From positions 24,619-88,618 of the forward strand of contig CAYXBQ010000007.1 in assembly GCA_964463375.1 (NCBI GenBank): DNA of 64,000 nucleotides, in the 5' to 3' direction. This document shows positions 16,770-25,489 of this stretch, one piece after another; position 1 is the stretch's first letter, and every line of letters starts with the position of its first letter. A model generated the notes under the pieces. It saw only the letters and a list, made by a program, of their open reading frames with translations, was not told where the DNA came from and did no database searches. A program made the position numbers and the translations under genes. This stretch comes from UMGS1696 sp964463375. GTDB taxonomy: Bacteria; Bacillota; Clostridia; Oscillospirales; CAG-272.

Positions 16770-17654
16770 ATGCATACATTACAAATACTGCGCTGTCCCC
16801 TGTGCCATACGACCTTTGTACGGGACGGCAACACACTGCGGTGCGAAATGGGACACTGCTTCGATCTGGCAAAGGAAGGATATGTGAATCTTTTGCCGCC
16901 GGGGAAAGGCAAGAATGCCCGCACGGGAGACGAAAAGGATATGCTGCGAGCCAGACGGGAATTTTTGGCGGAGGGATACTATGCCCCTATCGCCGATGGG
17001 ATCGCAGCACTGCTTGGTCAGGTACTGCCCACCGGAGATGTGGTGCTCTGTGACAGCGGCTGTGGGGAAGGCTGGCATACGCTGCACTACACCAGGGGAC
17101 TATTTGAACTGGGGGAACGCAGGGTGCTGACGCTAGGCTTTGATGCGTCCAAATACGGTGCGGCCTGCGGGATGAAGAACGCTCGCCGGGATGGGTTCTC
17201 CACGGTGTTGGACGAAGAGCGGGATATGTCGGTCTGCTTCTGTCCGGGGAATCTGTTTTCGCTGCCGGTGGCGGATCGGTCTGTGTCGGCGGTGATCAGT
17301 ATGTTTGCGCCGGTGGCAGTGGAAGAAAATCTGCGGGTACTGCGGAACGATGGCTTTTTGGTGACGGCTTCCTCCGGTAGAGAGCATCTGCGGGAAATGC
17401 GGGAGCTGTTGTATACGGATGTGCAATATGTGGACAAGGAACCGGTGTATCCGGGCTTTACGTTGGTGGATACGCAGTCGGTACGCTATACGGTGACACT
17501 GCCGGACAAAGACACGCTCGGGAACCTCTTTATGATGACACCGTTTTATTATAAGACCACAGCGGAAGGCAAAGCACGGCTGGGTATGCAGGATACGCTC
17601 GCCGTGACCGTGGATGTGCTGCTGCGGGTATATCGGAAGGGAGAGCGGGCATGA
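16770..17654 (+). CDS. rlmA: 23S rRNA (guanine-N1) methyltransferase, RlmA family
   Basis: SAM-dependent methyltransferase predicted to modify G745 or G748 of 23S rRNA. The N-terminal zinc finger CPLC...CEMGHCFD (residues ~9-32) is diagnostic, followed by EGYVNLLPP and the KNARTGDEKDMLRARREFL stretch found in all RlmA proteins. The Rossmann SAM-binding part includes VLCDSGCGEGWH. At 294 aa it is slightly longer than E. coli RlmA. The stop overlaps the next start by 4 nt, so the glycosyltransferase downstream is coupled. The RlmA(I) versus RlmA(II) specificity cannot be decided here. Confidence 0.9.
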   Translation: MHTLQILRCPLCHTTFVRDGNTLRCEMGHCFDLAKEGYVNLLPPGKGKNARTGDEKDMLRARREFLAEGYYAPIADGIAALLGQVLPTGDVVLCDSGCGEGWHTLHYTRGLFELGERRVLTLGFDASKYGAACGMKNARRDGFSTVLDEERDMSVCFCPGNLFSLPVADRSVSAVISMFAPVAVEENLRVLRNDGFLVTASSGREHLREMRELLYTDVQYVDKEPVYPGFTLVDTQSVRYTVTLPDKDTLGNLFMMTPFYYKTTAEGKARLGMQDTLAVTVDVLLRVYRKGERA

Positions 17655-18409
17655 AGCTTTCTGTGATCATTCCCATGTATAACGAATCGGCCATTGTGAC
17701 GGACACGGCGGGCACTCTATGCCAATATCTGGAAGGCTGGGGCGAAAAGACCGGGAACACCTATGAGGTGCTGTTCTCCAACGATGGCTCCCACGACGAC
17801 TGCGGGGACAAGGTGCGTGCTTTTGCAACAGAAACTACACTGGGACATGGTGCTGTACAGGTGGTGGAAGCGGACAAAAACTATGGCAAGGGCCACGCTG
17901 TCGGGCTGGCAATGGCGGTGGCTACGGGAGATTTTGTGCTGTACACCGACTGTGACCTGGCCTATGGGGTCGAGGTGATCGGAGAGGCGGCTGCACGCTG
18001 GGAGAAGAGCGGGTGTGATGTGCTGATCGGTTCTCGGAATCTGTCGGCGGATGGCTATGCCGGATACACGCCGCTGCGGAAGCTGGCTTCTAAGGTATAC
18101 ATCAAGGTGCTGTGCATTGCGGCGGGGTTCCGACTGTCCGATTCCCAATGCGGCTTCAAGGGATTCACACGTTCCATGGGGCAGGCTGTGTTCGCCGAAA
18201 ACCAAACCTGGGGCTGGGCGTTTGACATTGAGATCCTGCTGCGGGCACTGCAAAAGGGTGCTGTGGTGGAGGAGATGGCGGTGAAGATCATCAACCATCG
18301 AGAATCTAAGATCCATTTGGTGCGGGACAGTCTGCGGATGCTGCGGGATATTATGAAGATCCGCAAGCGGGTCGCCAAGCGGGTCGCCAAGCGGGTCGCT
18401 GGGAAATAA
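17651..18409 (+). CDS. Family 2 glycosyltransferase, DPM1/ALG5-like, with tandem KRVA tail
   Basis: GT-A fold transferase of 252 aa: nucleotide-sugar motif VIIPMYNESAIV at the start, DGSHDDCGDK, the DxD-like YTDCDLAYG, and SQCGFKGFTR near the acceptor site, as in dolichyl/undecaprenyl-phosphate glycosyltransferases. No C-terminal TM helices follow, so it is the soluble or peripheral type. The C-terminus is unusual: codons at 18365-18400 form three 12-nt tandem copies encoding KRVA-KRVA-KRVA, a basic tail that may touch membrane lipid. Translationally coupled to rlmA. Confidence 0.85.
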   Translation: MKLSVIIPMYNESAIVTDTAGTLCQYLEGWGEKTGNTYEVLFSNDGSHDDCGDKVRAFATETTLGHGAVQVVEADKNYGKGHAVGLAMAVATGDFVLYTDCDLAYGVEVIGEAAARWEKSGCDVLIGSRNLSADGYAGYTPLRKLASKVYIKVLCIAAGFRLSDSQCGFKGFTRSMGQAVFAENQTWGWAFDIEILLRALQKGAVVEEMAVKIINHRESKIHLVRDSLRMLRDIMKIRKRVAKRVAKRVAGK

Positions 18410-18420
18410 CTTTGATACAA

Positions 18421-18460
18421 AAAATGAGCCTTGGCAAGCAAAACTGCTTAGGCTCATTTT
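18421..18460. terminator. Bidirectional terminator between glycosyltransferase and sleB
   Basis: AAAATGAGCCT (18421-18431) pairs with AGGCTCATTTT (18450-18460), with A and T tracts on the two sides, serving the convergent genes. Confidence 0.85.
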
Positions 18461-18463
18461 TGT

Positions 18464-19282
18464 TTAGCGATAGAAGGCGTGACTGCCAATGGTCAGGGCG
18501 TAGGGGCGGTTGGTCATGATCCAGGTGCTGGTGGCAATGGCGGGGTTTAGGAAATATAATAGTCCATCGCCGGTTCTGGCACCGTCCAGCACCAATTTGG
18601 CGGCTATGATGGATTCTTCCCCCGGCTCCGCTTCGATGGCACCGTTGACGGTGGGGGTGAACTGTACGCCGTGGGTCCGGTCGAAGATCACGGAATAGAT
18701 GGTATCCGGGAATTCATCGCTTTCCACCCGGTTTAAGATCACTTCCCCTACGGCGACCTTGCCGGTCAATGGCTCCCCTTGTGCTTCTGCGTGGATGATC
18801 TTGGCAAGCCAATACACGGCATCGGCATCGTAGAACTGTTCGCCCGGCTCGATGGCACCACGGATCCGCTGCAATGCTGCCGCCTGCCCTGTCCAGGTAT
18901 GGGTAAAGCCAAAGGCACGGGCGATGGCTGTCAGCGGTACCAGCATCGTGCCATTCTCGATGTATGTGCCGCCGGGACACCACAGGTAGCGTCCGTTGGC
19001 AAGTAGATAGCTTTTGCCATGCCAGGCGGTCAGCGTTAGGCCATCGGTTTGAACGGTGGCACTGCGGTCTGTCGGTTGCCACTGCACTATGGCGTTGTCC
19101 ATGTAGGTGGCAAACTCCCGCAGCGATACATATGCCTGACCGTTTTGCACCTGCACCATGCCGGGATAGGCCCAGCCGTCTGCATAGACCTGGATCTGGT
19201 TCGCAGCGGCAGTGGGGATGAGCATGGTCAGGGCAAAGATCCCGGCTATAAAGAGCCGTAGGATGGGGGTATGTTTTCGCAT
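18464..19282 (-). CDS. Spore cortex/cell wall hydrolase, SleB family, with wall-binding repeats
   Basis: A secreted 272-aa protein: signal peptide (IAGIFALTMLIPTAAANQ), two copper-amine-oxidase-N-like repeats (about residues 30-135) of the kind used as wall-binding modules in Clostridia, then a SleB/CwlJ Hydrolase_2 domain (about 150-272) with LAKIIHAEAQGEP and the catalytic glutamate in HAEAQGEP. Such enzymes cut cortex peptidoglycan in germination or act on vegetative wall. The minus promoter TATAAT lies near 19361. It shares a terminator with the glycosyltransferase and stands alone. Confidence 0.88.
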   Translation of the reverse strand: MRKHTPILRLFIAGIFALTMLIPTAAANQIQVYADGWAYPGMVQVQNGQAYVSLREFATYMDNAIVQWQPTDRSATVQTDGLTLTAWHGKSYLLANGRYLWCPGGTYIENGTMLVPLTAIARAFGFTHTWTGQAAALQRIRGAIEPGEQFYDADAVYWLAKIIHAEAQGEPLTGKVAVGEVILNRVESDEFPDTIYSVIFDRTHGVQFTPTVNGAIEAEPGEESIIAAKLVLDGARTGDGLLYFLNPAIATSTWIMTNRPYALTIGSHAFYR

Positions 19283-19360
19283 CGTATTTTCTCCTTTTCT
19301 GGTTTTCTCGTACCATTGTCTGTGTCCCGCTTCCTGTTTCGTCAGATCTTGGGGACGGCT

Positions 19361-19520
19361 TTATTATACCACAGGTTTCCCCTAATTTGAAGCGGTAATA
19401 TTCTCCATGGAAAATCACCCGGTATTTCCCAGCTTTTTCAGTGAAAAAACAAGTTGGTGCAGAAAAATCGCTGTTTTTTTACAATAAGGAATTGATTTCG
19501 GCGGCAAAAAAGGGTATACT
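19361..19520. promoter_or_regulatory. Divergent promoters, sleB and solute-binding lipoprotein 1
   Basis: The ~306-nt gap 19283-19588 holds TTGATT (19492-19497), a 17-nt spacer and TATACT (19515-19520) for the plus-strand lipoprotein gene, and a minus-strand TATAAT near 19361 for sleB with a weak -35. No other structure was noticed. Confidence 0.6.
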
Positions 19521-19588
19521 ATAGGAAATACGATCTCTGCGCGCAAAACGGTACTGCTTGCAGAGGGAATACAATTTTGGAGTACTGC

Positions 19589-21082
19589 ATGAAAAAACAA
19601 CTTTGTGCTACACTACTGCTCCTGTCGCTGGTAGCGGGTTCCTCTACCGGCTGTGGGCTGATGGTGGTCAACGATCTATCTGGTGAAAATATATTGCTGC
19701 ACAACAAAAATCTGGTTTCCGGGGAGACAACGGAGACGTGGGAGACGGAGACGGTCACACCCTTTACGCCATACGTGAACCAGGACAGAGATGCGCAGAT
19801 CGAGCGGTATCTGTCGGCGCTGCCGGAGATGACCTTCGATGGCGCTACAGTGTTCATCACCTCCCCCAGCTTCTCATACTTAGAGCCGGACACGCTGGAT
19901 ACGCCGGTCTCGCAGCTGGCCTATGAGCGGAATCGGATGCTGGAGGAACGGTATGAGATCTCCTTGGCTACGTCTACACGGGATGCTTCTCTCATGCTGG
20001 AGGAGCTGCAAAATGCGGTGGCAGCAGGGTCGTACTATTCGGATCTGCTGATGATCCCGCTGTATATGATGGGACAATTCAAAAATGGGGCGGTGCTGGA
20101 AAACCTGCGTTCTCTGCCCTATCTGGATCTGGACAAGCCCTATTTCTATGGCAGCTCGGTGGATGCGCTTTCCGCCGGGTACACCACCTGGGGCGTGGCA
20201 GGCTATGCGTCTGTTTCTCCCTCGGATCTGACTGCCGTGTTCATGAACAAGGATGTGATCGGCAATGCCATGCTGGATCTGCCGTATGATCTGGTGAACG
20301 ATGGCACCTGGACCTGGGATGCGTTCTATACCTATGTACAGGCTGTGCAAACTATGAATACACATGGCGGTTCGTTTTACACGGTGACCTCGCAGAATCC
20401 GGCCTCCCGACTGGCGGATCTTGTATTTGTCTCCTGTGGGCAGAAATATGTGCTGTCCGGAGAAAAGCTGATCCCGGCTATCTCCTATACGGTGGAATCC
20501 GCTGCACCTGCCATCGACTATGCCAGCCGGATCTTTGCAGACGACAAGGCCATCACGGATCCTTCTGCCGGGGCCATCGGCTGCTTCAGTCGGGGAGAAT
20601 CGCTGTTCCTCATCGATTATGCCTATGTGACCACCTGGCTCACCAATGCGACCGTGGACTGGGGGATCCTGCCGCTGCCGAAGATGTCCGAAGCCGACAA
20701 GCACCAGACGTTGGCTGCCAACACGACCCTGGTGTTCGGGGTACCGGCGGGGACGGTCAACACGGAGCTGTCCTCGGTGCTGCTGTCTGCCATCCATGCC
20801 TCTTCCTGGGAGGTGCTGAACGATGCCTATGTGGAACACAGCATGATCTATACCCTGCGGGACAACGATTCTGTGAATATGCTGGATCTGCTGCTGGACA
20901 CCGTCACCTTTGACTTTGCGCCCGCCTTTGGTACGGCCTATCCCAATATGGCGGCTGGGACCTATCAGCTCATTCGGGAGACGGCGGCATCCGGCACCAT
21001 CTCAGCAGACTTTGAAAGCAAGACCAGCAAAGCCAATATGATCCTTGCCGAATACTTCCCTATGGAGATCGCCAATGAATAA
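19589..21082 (+). CDS. Extracellular solute-binding lipoprotein (orphan) 1
   Basis: A ~497-aa lipoprotein (lipobox ending STGC, Cys ~22) with a Thr/Glu-rich linker and the two-lobe family 1 extracellular solute-binding fold; closest in layout to sugar-binding ABC proteins. Internal landmarks are AYERNRMLEERYEI near the start and PYDLVNDGTWTWDAFYTYV in the middle. It shares the latter block with the lipoproteins at 25.5, 45.6 and 47.9 kb. No ABC permease or ATPase gene is nearby. ATG 19589 has TTGGAG upstream. Its stop overlaps the miaA start, an odd coupling of a binding protein with a tRNA-modification gene. Confidence 0.82.
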   Translation: MKKQLCATLLLLSLVAGSSTGCGLMVVNDLSGENILLHNKNLVSGETTETWETETVTPFTPYVNQDRDAQIERYLSALPEMTFDGATVFITSPSFSYLEPDTLDTPVSQLAYERNRMLEERYEISLATSTRDASLMLEELQNAVAAGSYYSDLLMIPLYMMGQFKNGAVLENLRSLPYLDLDKPYFYGSSVDALSAGYTTWGVAGYASVSPSDLTAVFMNKDVIGNAMLDLPYDLVNDGTWTWDAFYTYVQAVQTMNTHGGSFYTVTSQNPASRLADLVFVSCGQKYVLSGEKLIPAISYTVESAAPAIDYASRIFADDKAITDPSAGAIGCFSRGESLFLIDYAYVTTWLTNATVDWGILPLPKMSEADKHQTLAANTTLVFGVPAGTVNTELSSVLLSAIHASSWEVLNDAYVEHSMIYTLRDNDSVNMLDLLLDTVTFDFAPAFGTAYPNMAAGTYQLIRETAASGTISADFESKTSKANMILAEYFPMEIANE

Positions 21083-22031
21083 GATCCTTTCTCTCACCGG
21101 TCCTACAGCCTCCGGCAAAACGGCACTGTCCATCGCACTGGCCCATGCACTGGATGGGGAGATCATCTCCTGTGATTCCATGCAGATCTATGCGGGGCTG
21201 ACAGTCGGCACAGCAGCACCCACACCGGCAGAAATGGATGGCATTCCCCACCATGGGATCGGGATCTGTCCCTACACGGCGGCGTTTTCCGTGGCAGACT
21301 GGGTATCGCTGGCAGACGGTTGGATCGACGACATCACAAGCCGGGGGAAGATGCCCATTCTTTGCGGGGGCACGGGGCTATACCTCGATTCTCTTGTACA
21401 CCTTAGTTCCTTTACGGAGAACGACCGAGATGATGCGCTGCGGGAGGAATTGGCTGCCTATGCGGCCTCCCAGGGGAACGAAGCACTGCACCGGATGCTT
21501 TGTGAGATCGATCCGGAGGCGGCAGCGGCTATCCACTGCAACAATGTGAAGCGGGTGATCCGTGCCATTGAGGTCTACCGCACCACGGGCAAGACCAAAA
21601 CGGAGACCGATCGGCTGCAAAAACAGGCTGGGTGTCGCTACGATGAATTTCGAGTGATCTTAGATTTTGCCGATCGGCAGGTGTTATACGACCGGATCGA
21701 CCGGCGGGTGGACATCATGCTTTCCGAAGGGATCTTAGAGGAAGCGAAGATGCTGTGGGACTATGCGCAGTCCCATCCCGATGCGGCACTGGGCACGGCT
21801 TGGCAGGCCATTGGATACAAGGAATTCTTCCCCTATTTTGCGGGAGAATGTTCGCTCACCGAAGCGGCTGACATGGTACGGCAGTCCAGTCGGCAATATG
21901 CGAAGCGGCAGCTCACCTGGTTCCGCCATGCGACAGGCTATCGTTTGGTGCCGGACAGACCCGACGGGACACTGCGGGACACGGACGATCTGGTAGCAGA
22001 GGTGCTGGCACAGCTCCAAAATTGGATATAA
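21075..22031 (+). CDS. miaA: tRNA dimethylallyltransferase
   Basis: Transfers a dimethylallyl group to N6 of A37 in tRNAs reading UNN codons. P-loop GPTASGKTALS at the N-terminus, catalytic ISCDSMQIYAGL, the GTGLYLDSL segment, and FRHATGYR near the end of the tRNA-binding region are present. At 318 aa it is normal length. ATG 21075 is inside the end of the preceding lipoprotein gene (8-nt overlap). The usual miaA neighbours (mutL, hfq) are absent, so the gene has been relocated relative to most Bacillota. Confidence 0.95.
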   Translation: MNKILSLTGPTASGKTALSIALAHALDGEIISCDSMQIYAGLTVGTAAPTPAEMDGIPHHGIGICPYTAAFSVADWVSLADGWIDDITSRGKMPILCGGTGLYLDSLVHLSSFTENDRDDALREELAAYAASQGNEALHRMLCEIDPEAAAAIHCNNVKRVIRAIEVYRTTGKTKTETDRLQKQAGCRYDEFRVILDFADRQVLYDRIDRRVDIMLSEGILEEAKMLWDYAQSHPDAALGTAWQAIGYKEFFPYFAGECSLTEAADMVRQSSRQYAKRQLTWFRHATGYRLVPDRPDGTLRDTDDLVAEVLAQLQNWI

Positions 22032-22032
22032 A

Positions 22033-22078
22033 AATAAGAGGTATACGAGTACCACACGGGTGCTTGTATGCCTCTTTT
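22033..22078. terminator. Bidirectional terminator, miaA / nucleoside hydrolase
   Basis: AAGAGGTATACGAGTACC pairs imperfectly with GGTGCTTGTATGCCTCTT, flanked by A and T tracts, between convergent genes. Confidence 0.8.
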
Positions 22079-22108
22079 GCGTTGCTTAATTGTATAATTG
22101 CGTATTTT

Positions 22109-23008
22109 TTACTTGCCGAGCAGTCTGCCGTACAGCAGCGAGAACACTCTGTCTCTGTGCATGCCGTCTACGTGTTCGTAGGTGCCTTCGTACTGGCCGG
22201 GGTGGTAGCCGTAGTGTTCGTCGGTATAGAACCGGGGCTGATCGGAGCACCAGTAGCAGCCGGGATCCACGATGCAGCAAATGGTGGAGATGTCCCAGAT
22301 CACGCGGCTCCAGGAAATGGGGTGATCGGCCGGTTCGCAGTTCTTGATGTTATCGCAGAGATAATCACCCAAAGGGCTGGTACCACGGAGCTGGTATTCG
22401 ATCTCCGGCAGGGTCATGATCAAGGTGGATGCTACGCCCTGGCACGGCACGGTCAGCAGGGGTACCTTGGAGGCATACAGGGCATTGGTGGCGTTTCTGT
22501 CCCCTTGCAGGTTGAATTCACCGCCGCCTTCGTACCAACGGGCATTGCCGCCCAGCCAGATCACGGCGATCCTTTCGGTCAGCTCCGGATGAGCCACGAT
22601 GGCAGAGGACACATTGGTCAGGGCACCGATGGCTACCACATAGGTAGTCTCTTCAGAGGACATGGCGATCTCATAGATCTTGTCGGCAGCTTCACTCTGG
22701 ACGGGCGTTTGGATGTCCGGCATCCGTTCGGTGGAGCCACGGTAATAGGGGACGGGAGAAACGCCGTGGGACTTTTGCACCAGCTCCATCACGATGCCGA
22801 TCTCCCGATAGCTTCTTTCCATGCCATCGGCGTAGGAGTCGCTGTTGCCGTTGTGGAAGGGGGCCGCCGTGACAGCCAGCAGCTCGATCTCCTTGGGGGA
22901 CAGCATTGCCAATGCCAGCGCAAACTGGTCGTCGATCTCGTTGTAGGTATCGGTATCCAAAATGACTCTCTTCCGCTTGCCGTTGCGGAGTTCTTCTGTG
23001 ATATGCAT
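22109..23008 (-). CDS. Nucleoside hydrolase, IunH-like
   Basis: Predicted to cleave the N-glycosidic bond of (ribo)nucleosides, releasing base and ribose. The metal site DTDTYNEIDDQFALA near the N-terminus is the family hallmark (DTDxxxDD with an extra residue), followed by VAIGALTNVSSAI and a late WSRVIWDIS segment. At 299 aa it is normal. ATG 23008 has AAAGGAA upstream. It is the last gene of a four-gene minus operon with a DUF1643 gene, a HAD phosphatase and a TIM-barrel epimerase, which suggests salvage of a nucleoside-like or sugar substrate, though that is inference. Confidence 0.85.
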   Translation of the reverse strand: MHITEELRNGKRKRVILDTDTYNEIDDQFALALAMLSPKEIELLAVTAAPFHNGNSDSYADGMERSYREIGIVMELVQKSHGVSPVPYYRGSTERMPDIQTPVQSEAADKIYEIAMSSEETTYVVAIGALTNVSSAIVAHPELTERIAVIWLGGNARWYEGGGEFNLQGDRNATNALYASKVPLLTVPCQGVASTLIMTLPEIEYQLRGTSPLGDYLCDNIKNCEPADHPISWSRVIWDISTICCIVDPGCYWCSDQPRFYTDEHYGYHPGQYEGTYEHVDGMHRDRVFSLLYGRLLGK

Positions 23009-23034
23009 ACTGTATTCCTTTCTTGGCCTCTTGG

Positions 23035-23661
23035 TCATCGATTGCTTTTTATGGTTTCCAGATATTCCTTCACGTCAAAGGGATCCAATACGGAATCCTT
23101 GCGCAGATACAGGGGATGGTGGGGGTGACCGCCGTTTTTGCTTCTTTGACCGGCGGTGAACCAGCGCACATTTTGCTCTTCTCCGATGCGGATGAAGTCC
23201 GACATACAGTCGATGAGATACGGCCGCACCTTCACGATGGTCCCCCAGGCAGCCCAGACGGCGGGTCTTTCTCCGGCTAAGGACAGCACATAGCGAAAGG
23301 CTTCCAGATTCTCCCGGTGCAAAAAGGCGTTCTCTGCCCTTTCCATGTGCTTGGGATCCGTGGCACGCTGGGCATAGACGTTCATCATGAGAAAGCTGTC
23401 GTAGCCGTTGCCGTGGGCGATGCGCTCTACGGATTTCAGTGTGTTATCCAGTGCATCCGGACGAGCCAGAGAGGGATTGATGCCAATGCAGACAAGCGGT
23501 TTTTCTCCCCTTGTGCCTAAGATATATCGGTATTCATCGTAGGTATCCGGGACATACAGCCACTTTTCTCGGTCGTAGTCCCCAGCGGTCACCGTTTCCA
23601 GTGCCTCTCGGAAGGACAGGACGGGCAGGTCGCAGGTGTCTCCTGATGGGATATGGGGCAT
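23035..23661 (-). CDS. DUF1643 domain protein
   Basis: A cytosolic protein of 208 aa of the DUF1643 family, function unknown. Features: a conserved core with INPSLARPDALDNTL, MMNVYAQRATDP, and PAVWAAWG, then a C-terminal HPHHPLYLRKDS block rich in histidine. ATG 23661 is chosen because TAAGGAGT lies directly before it and the upstream frame shows no conserved residues. It lies between nucleoside hydrolase and HAD genes in one operon. DUF1643 proteins are scattered among phages and bacteria; no catalytic claim is made. Confidence 0.8.
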   Translation of the reverse strand: MPHIPSGDTCDLPVLSFREALETVTAGDYDREKWLYVPDTYDEYRYILGTRGEKPLVCIGINPSLARPDALDNTLKSVERIAHGNGYDSFLMMNVYAQRATDPKHMERAENAFLHRENLEAFRYVLSLAGERPAVWAAWGTIVKVRPYLIDCMSDFIRIGEEQNVRWFTAGQRSKNGGHPHHPLYLRKDSVLDPFDVKEYLETIKSNR

Positions 23662-23671
23662 GGGATACTCC

Positions 23672-24334
23672 TTACAGCCCGAACCAGGGGGCGATCTCTT
23701 CAGCGGTCTCCACAGTGGTCTTGGCACCGGCGGATTCCAGCAGATCCGGACGGTATCCCCACTTGACACCCATGGCGAACATACCGGCGTTGCCTGCGGT
23801 CTCCATATCGATATTGGAGTCACCGATATAGCAGATGTCTGCCGGATCTACGCCGAATTCCTGTGCGATCTCCAATGCGCCTGTGGGATCGGGTTTGCTG
23901 GGGTAGTGGCCGTCGCCCTTCAGAATGGCGAACACACCGGGTGCCAGCTTGTTGATGATGGCCTGGGCATGCTCCTGGGTCTTATTGGTGTTGACTGCCA
24001 GCTGGATACCGGCGGTCTGCATATCGTGGAGCAGCTTGTCCAGTCCGGGATACAGCTTTGTAGAATCTAAGAAATGCTGATTGTAGATAGAAACGTAGGT
24101 CTTGCGGCAGCGTTCCACCTGTTCCAGATCCAGCTGTACCTCTGCGGGGAGGGAGTTTTTCACAAAGTCGTATTCGCCGCAGCTGATGTAGGACATCATT
24201 TGGGTGAAGTTTTTCGGGGGGTAGTTATATTCTGCCAGCATGCGGTTCATGGAATCCAGCAGATCCTGTGCGGTGTACGCCAGTGTGCCGTCTAAGTCGA
24301 AAATGGCGGCTTTGAAAATACGATCGGGTCTCAT
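23672..24334 (-). CDS. HAD family phosphatase, phosphoglycolate phosphatase-like
   Basis: A HAD-superfamily hydrolase of 220 aa with the four motifs: DLDGTLAYT (nucleophile Asp), NTNKTQ (motif II), K in PSKPDP (motif III), and CYIGDSNIDMETA (motif IV). The helical cap of ~70 aa after motif I matches the Gph/PGMB type. The physiological substrate is not identifiable. Its stop lies 11 nt before the DUF1643 start, and its start overlaps the epimerase gene by 4 nt, so the genes are co-translated. Confidence 0.88.
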   Translation of the reverse strand: MRPDRIFKAAIFDLDGTLAYTAQDLLDSMNRMLAEYNYPPKNFTQMMSYISCGEYDFVKNSLPAEVQLDLEQVERCRKTYVSIYNQHFLDSTKLYPGLDKLLHDMQTAGIQLAVNTNKTQEHAQAIINKLAPGVFAILKGDGHYPSKPDPTGALEIAQEFGVDPADICYIGDSNIDMETAGNAGMFAMGVKWGYRPDLLESAGAKTTVETAEEIAPWFGL

Positions 24335-25254
24335 TCTGCCTGGTACTTCCCTTCTGCAATGTCTGCCAGAGAACGGCCAATGGCGTACAGCATATGGCAG
24401 GCTGCCTGGAGAACTTCTCTGTTATAAATATCCTTCTTGCAATATTCTGCGTAGAAGGTGTCTGCTTCGAAATTGAAGGTACCCTGGTACTGCACTTCCC
24501 GGAGGGCTTCGGCGAACTGCTTCCAGTTGATCTTGCCGCGGCCGGGTGCCTGGTGCATATCGGACATACCGTTGTTGTCGTGGATGTGCAGGGTGCGGTT
24601 GCGGTGACCCAGTTCCTTCAGCATATGGGTACAGCCGGAGCCGGAGATCATGGCGTGGCCGGTATCCAGGCAGGCGGCGAAGTGGGGACCGTGCATATCG
24701 TTCAGGGTATCGATGAAATCTATCATCTGTTCGACCTTGGAGCAGGTGGTGGGGATGAGCTTACCGGTCTCCGGGTCGCCGGCGAACATATTCTCCACGC
24801 ACATGGTCACGCCGGTATCCTGGAGAGCCGGTACCATGGCGCTGTAGAAATCCAGATTGCTCTGGCGGCATTCCTCGATATTCTGACCGTAGATGAAGCT
24901 GGGGTGCATGGCGGGGTGGATGATGATATTGGGGCAATCCATGTATGCGGCGGCGTAGATGGACTTGATGGCGCACTGCAGCATACCGGGGTCGCTCTTG
25001 GGATCGTAGATCTTCAGCGGGAAGGGGGAGTGGCACTGGTACACTTCAATGCCGCAATCCTTAGCGGTCTGGCCTACGTGGCGGAAATAATCGGCGAATT
25101 CGGTCTCTGTTGCGTTCACGAACAGGTCACCGTTCCAGGGCAGGTGGAACATACCGTAGTCGATGGCACCAAAGCCGGCGTTGGCAAACATTTTCATGCC
25201 TGCTTCCATGCCGCAGTTCTGGAAGATATGGTGGGTAGAGGTACTGATCTTCAT
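24331..25254 (-). CDS. Sugar phosphate isomerase/epimerase family TIM barrel
   Basis: About 307 aa with an AP-endonuclease-2-type TIM barrel. Metal-ligand motifs are VYQCHSPFPL, IIIHPAMHPS, CVENMF, CLDTGHAMIS, LHIHDNNG and NFEADTF, in the order typical for xylose isomerase-like epimerases. First gene of the operon that runs to 22109. ATG 25254 has AAAGGAT upstream. Its promoter is TTGACT (25327-25332), 17-nt spacer, TAAACT (25304-25309). The sugar is unknown; the family includes tagatose and hydroxypyruvate isomerase relatives. Confidence 0.85.
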   Translation of the reverse strand: MKISTSTHHIFQNCGMEAGMKMFANAGFGAIDYGMFHLPWNGDLFVNATETEFADYFRHVGQTAKDCGIEVYQCHSPFPLKIYDPKSDPGMLQCAIKSIYAAAYMDCPNIIIHPAMHPSFIYGQNIEECRQSNLDFYSAMVPALQDTGVTMCVENMFAGDPETGKLIPTTCSKVEQMIDFIDTLNDMHGPHFAACLDTGHAMISGSGCTHMLKELGHRNRTLHIHDNNGMSDMHQAPGRGKINWKQFAEALREVQYQGTFNFEADTFYAEYCKKDIYNREVLQAACHMLYAIGRSLADIAEGKYQAE

Positions 25255-25303
25255 ATACAATATCCTTTCTGAGGGGGACTTTTATAGTTTTCTATCGCAG
25301 TTA

Positions 25304-25452
25304 AGTTTACCACGAATTTGACAGCAAGTCAAGTATTATAGGCGATTTTGCAGGAAAAAAACGGATTTTTCCTCAATCTTGAAAAAGAGGGCGGCGCTTT
25401 CGGGAGAAAAATGCAAAAAACTCTTGCTATTTTGGATAGGTTGTATTATAAT
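25304..25452. promoter_or_regulatory. Divergent promoters: epimerase operon and lipoprotein 2
   Basis: Minus strand TTGACT-N17-TAAACT (25332-25304) drives the epimerase operon. Plus strand TTGCTA (25424-25429), 17-nt spacer, TATAAT (25447-25452) drives the solute-binding lipoprotein. Confidence 0.65.
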
Positions 25453-25489
25453 AATATGAACACATATTTCACGAGAAAGGATCACACCT

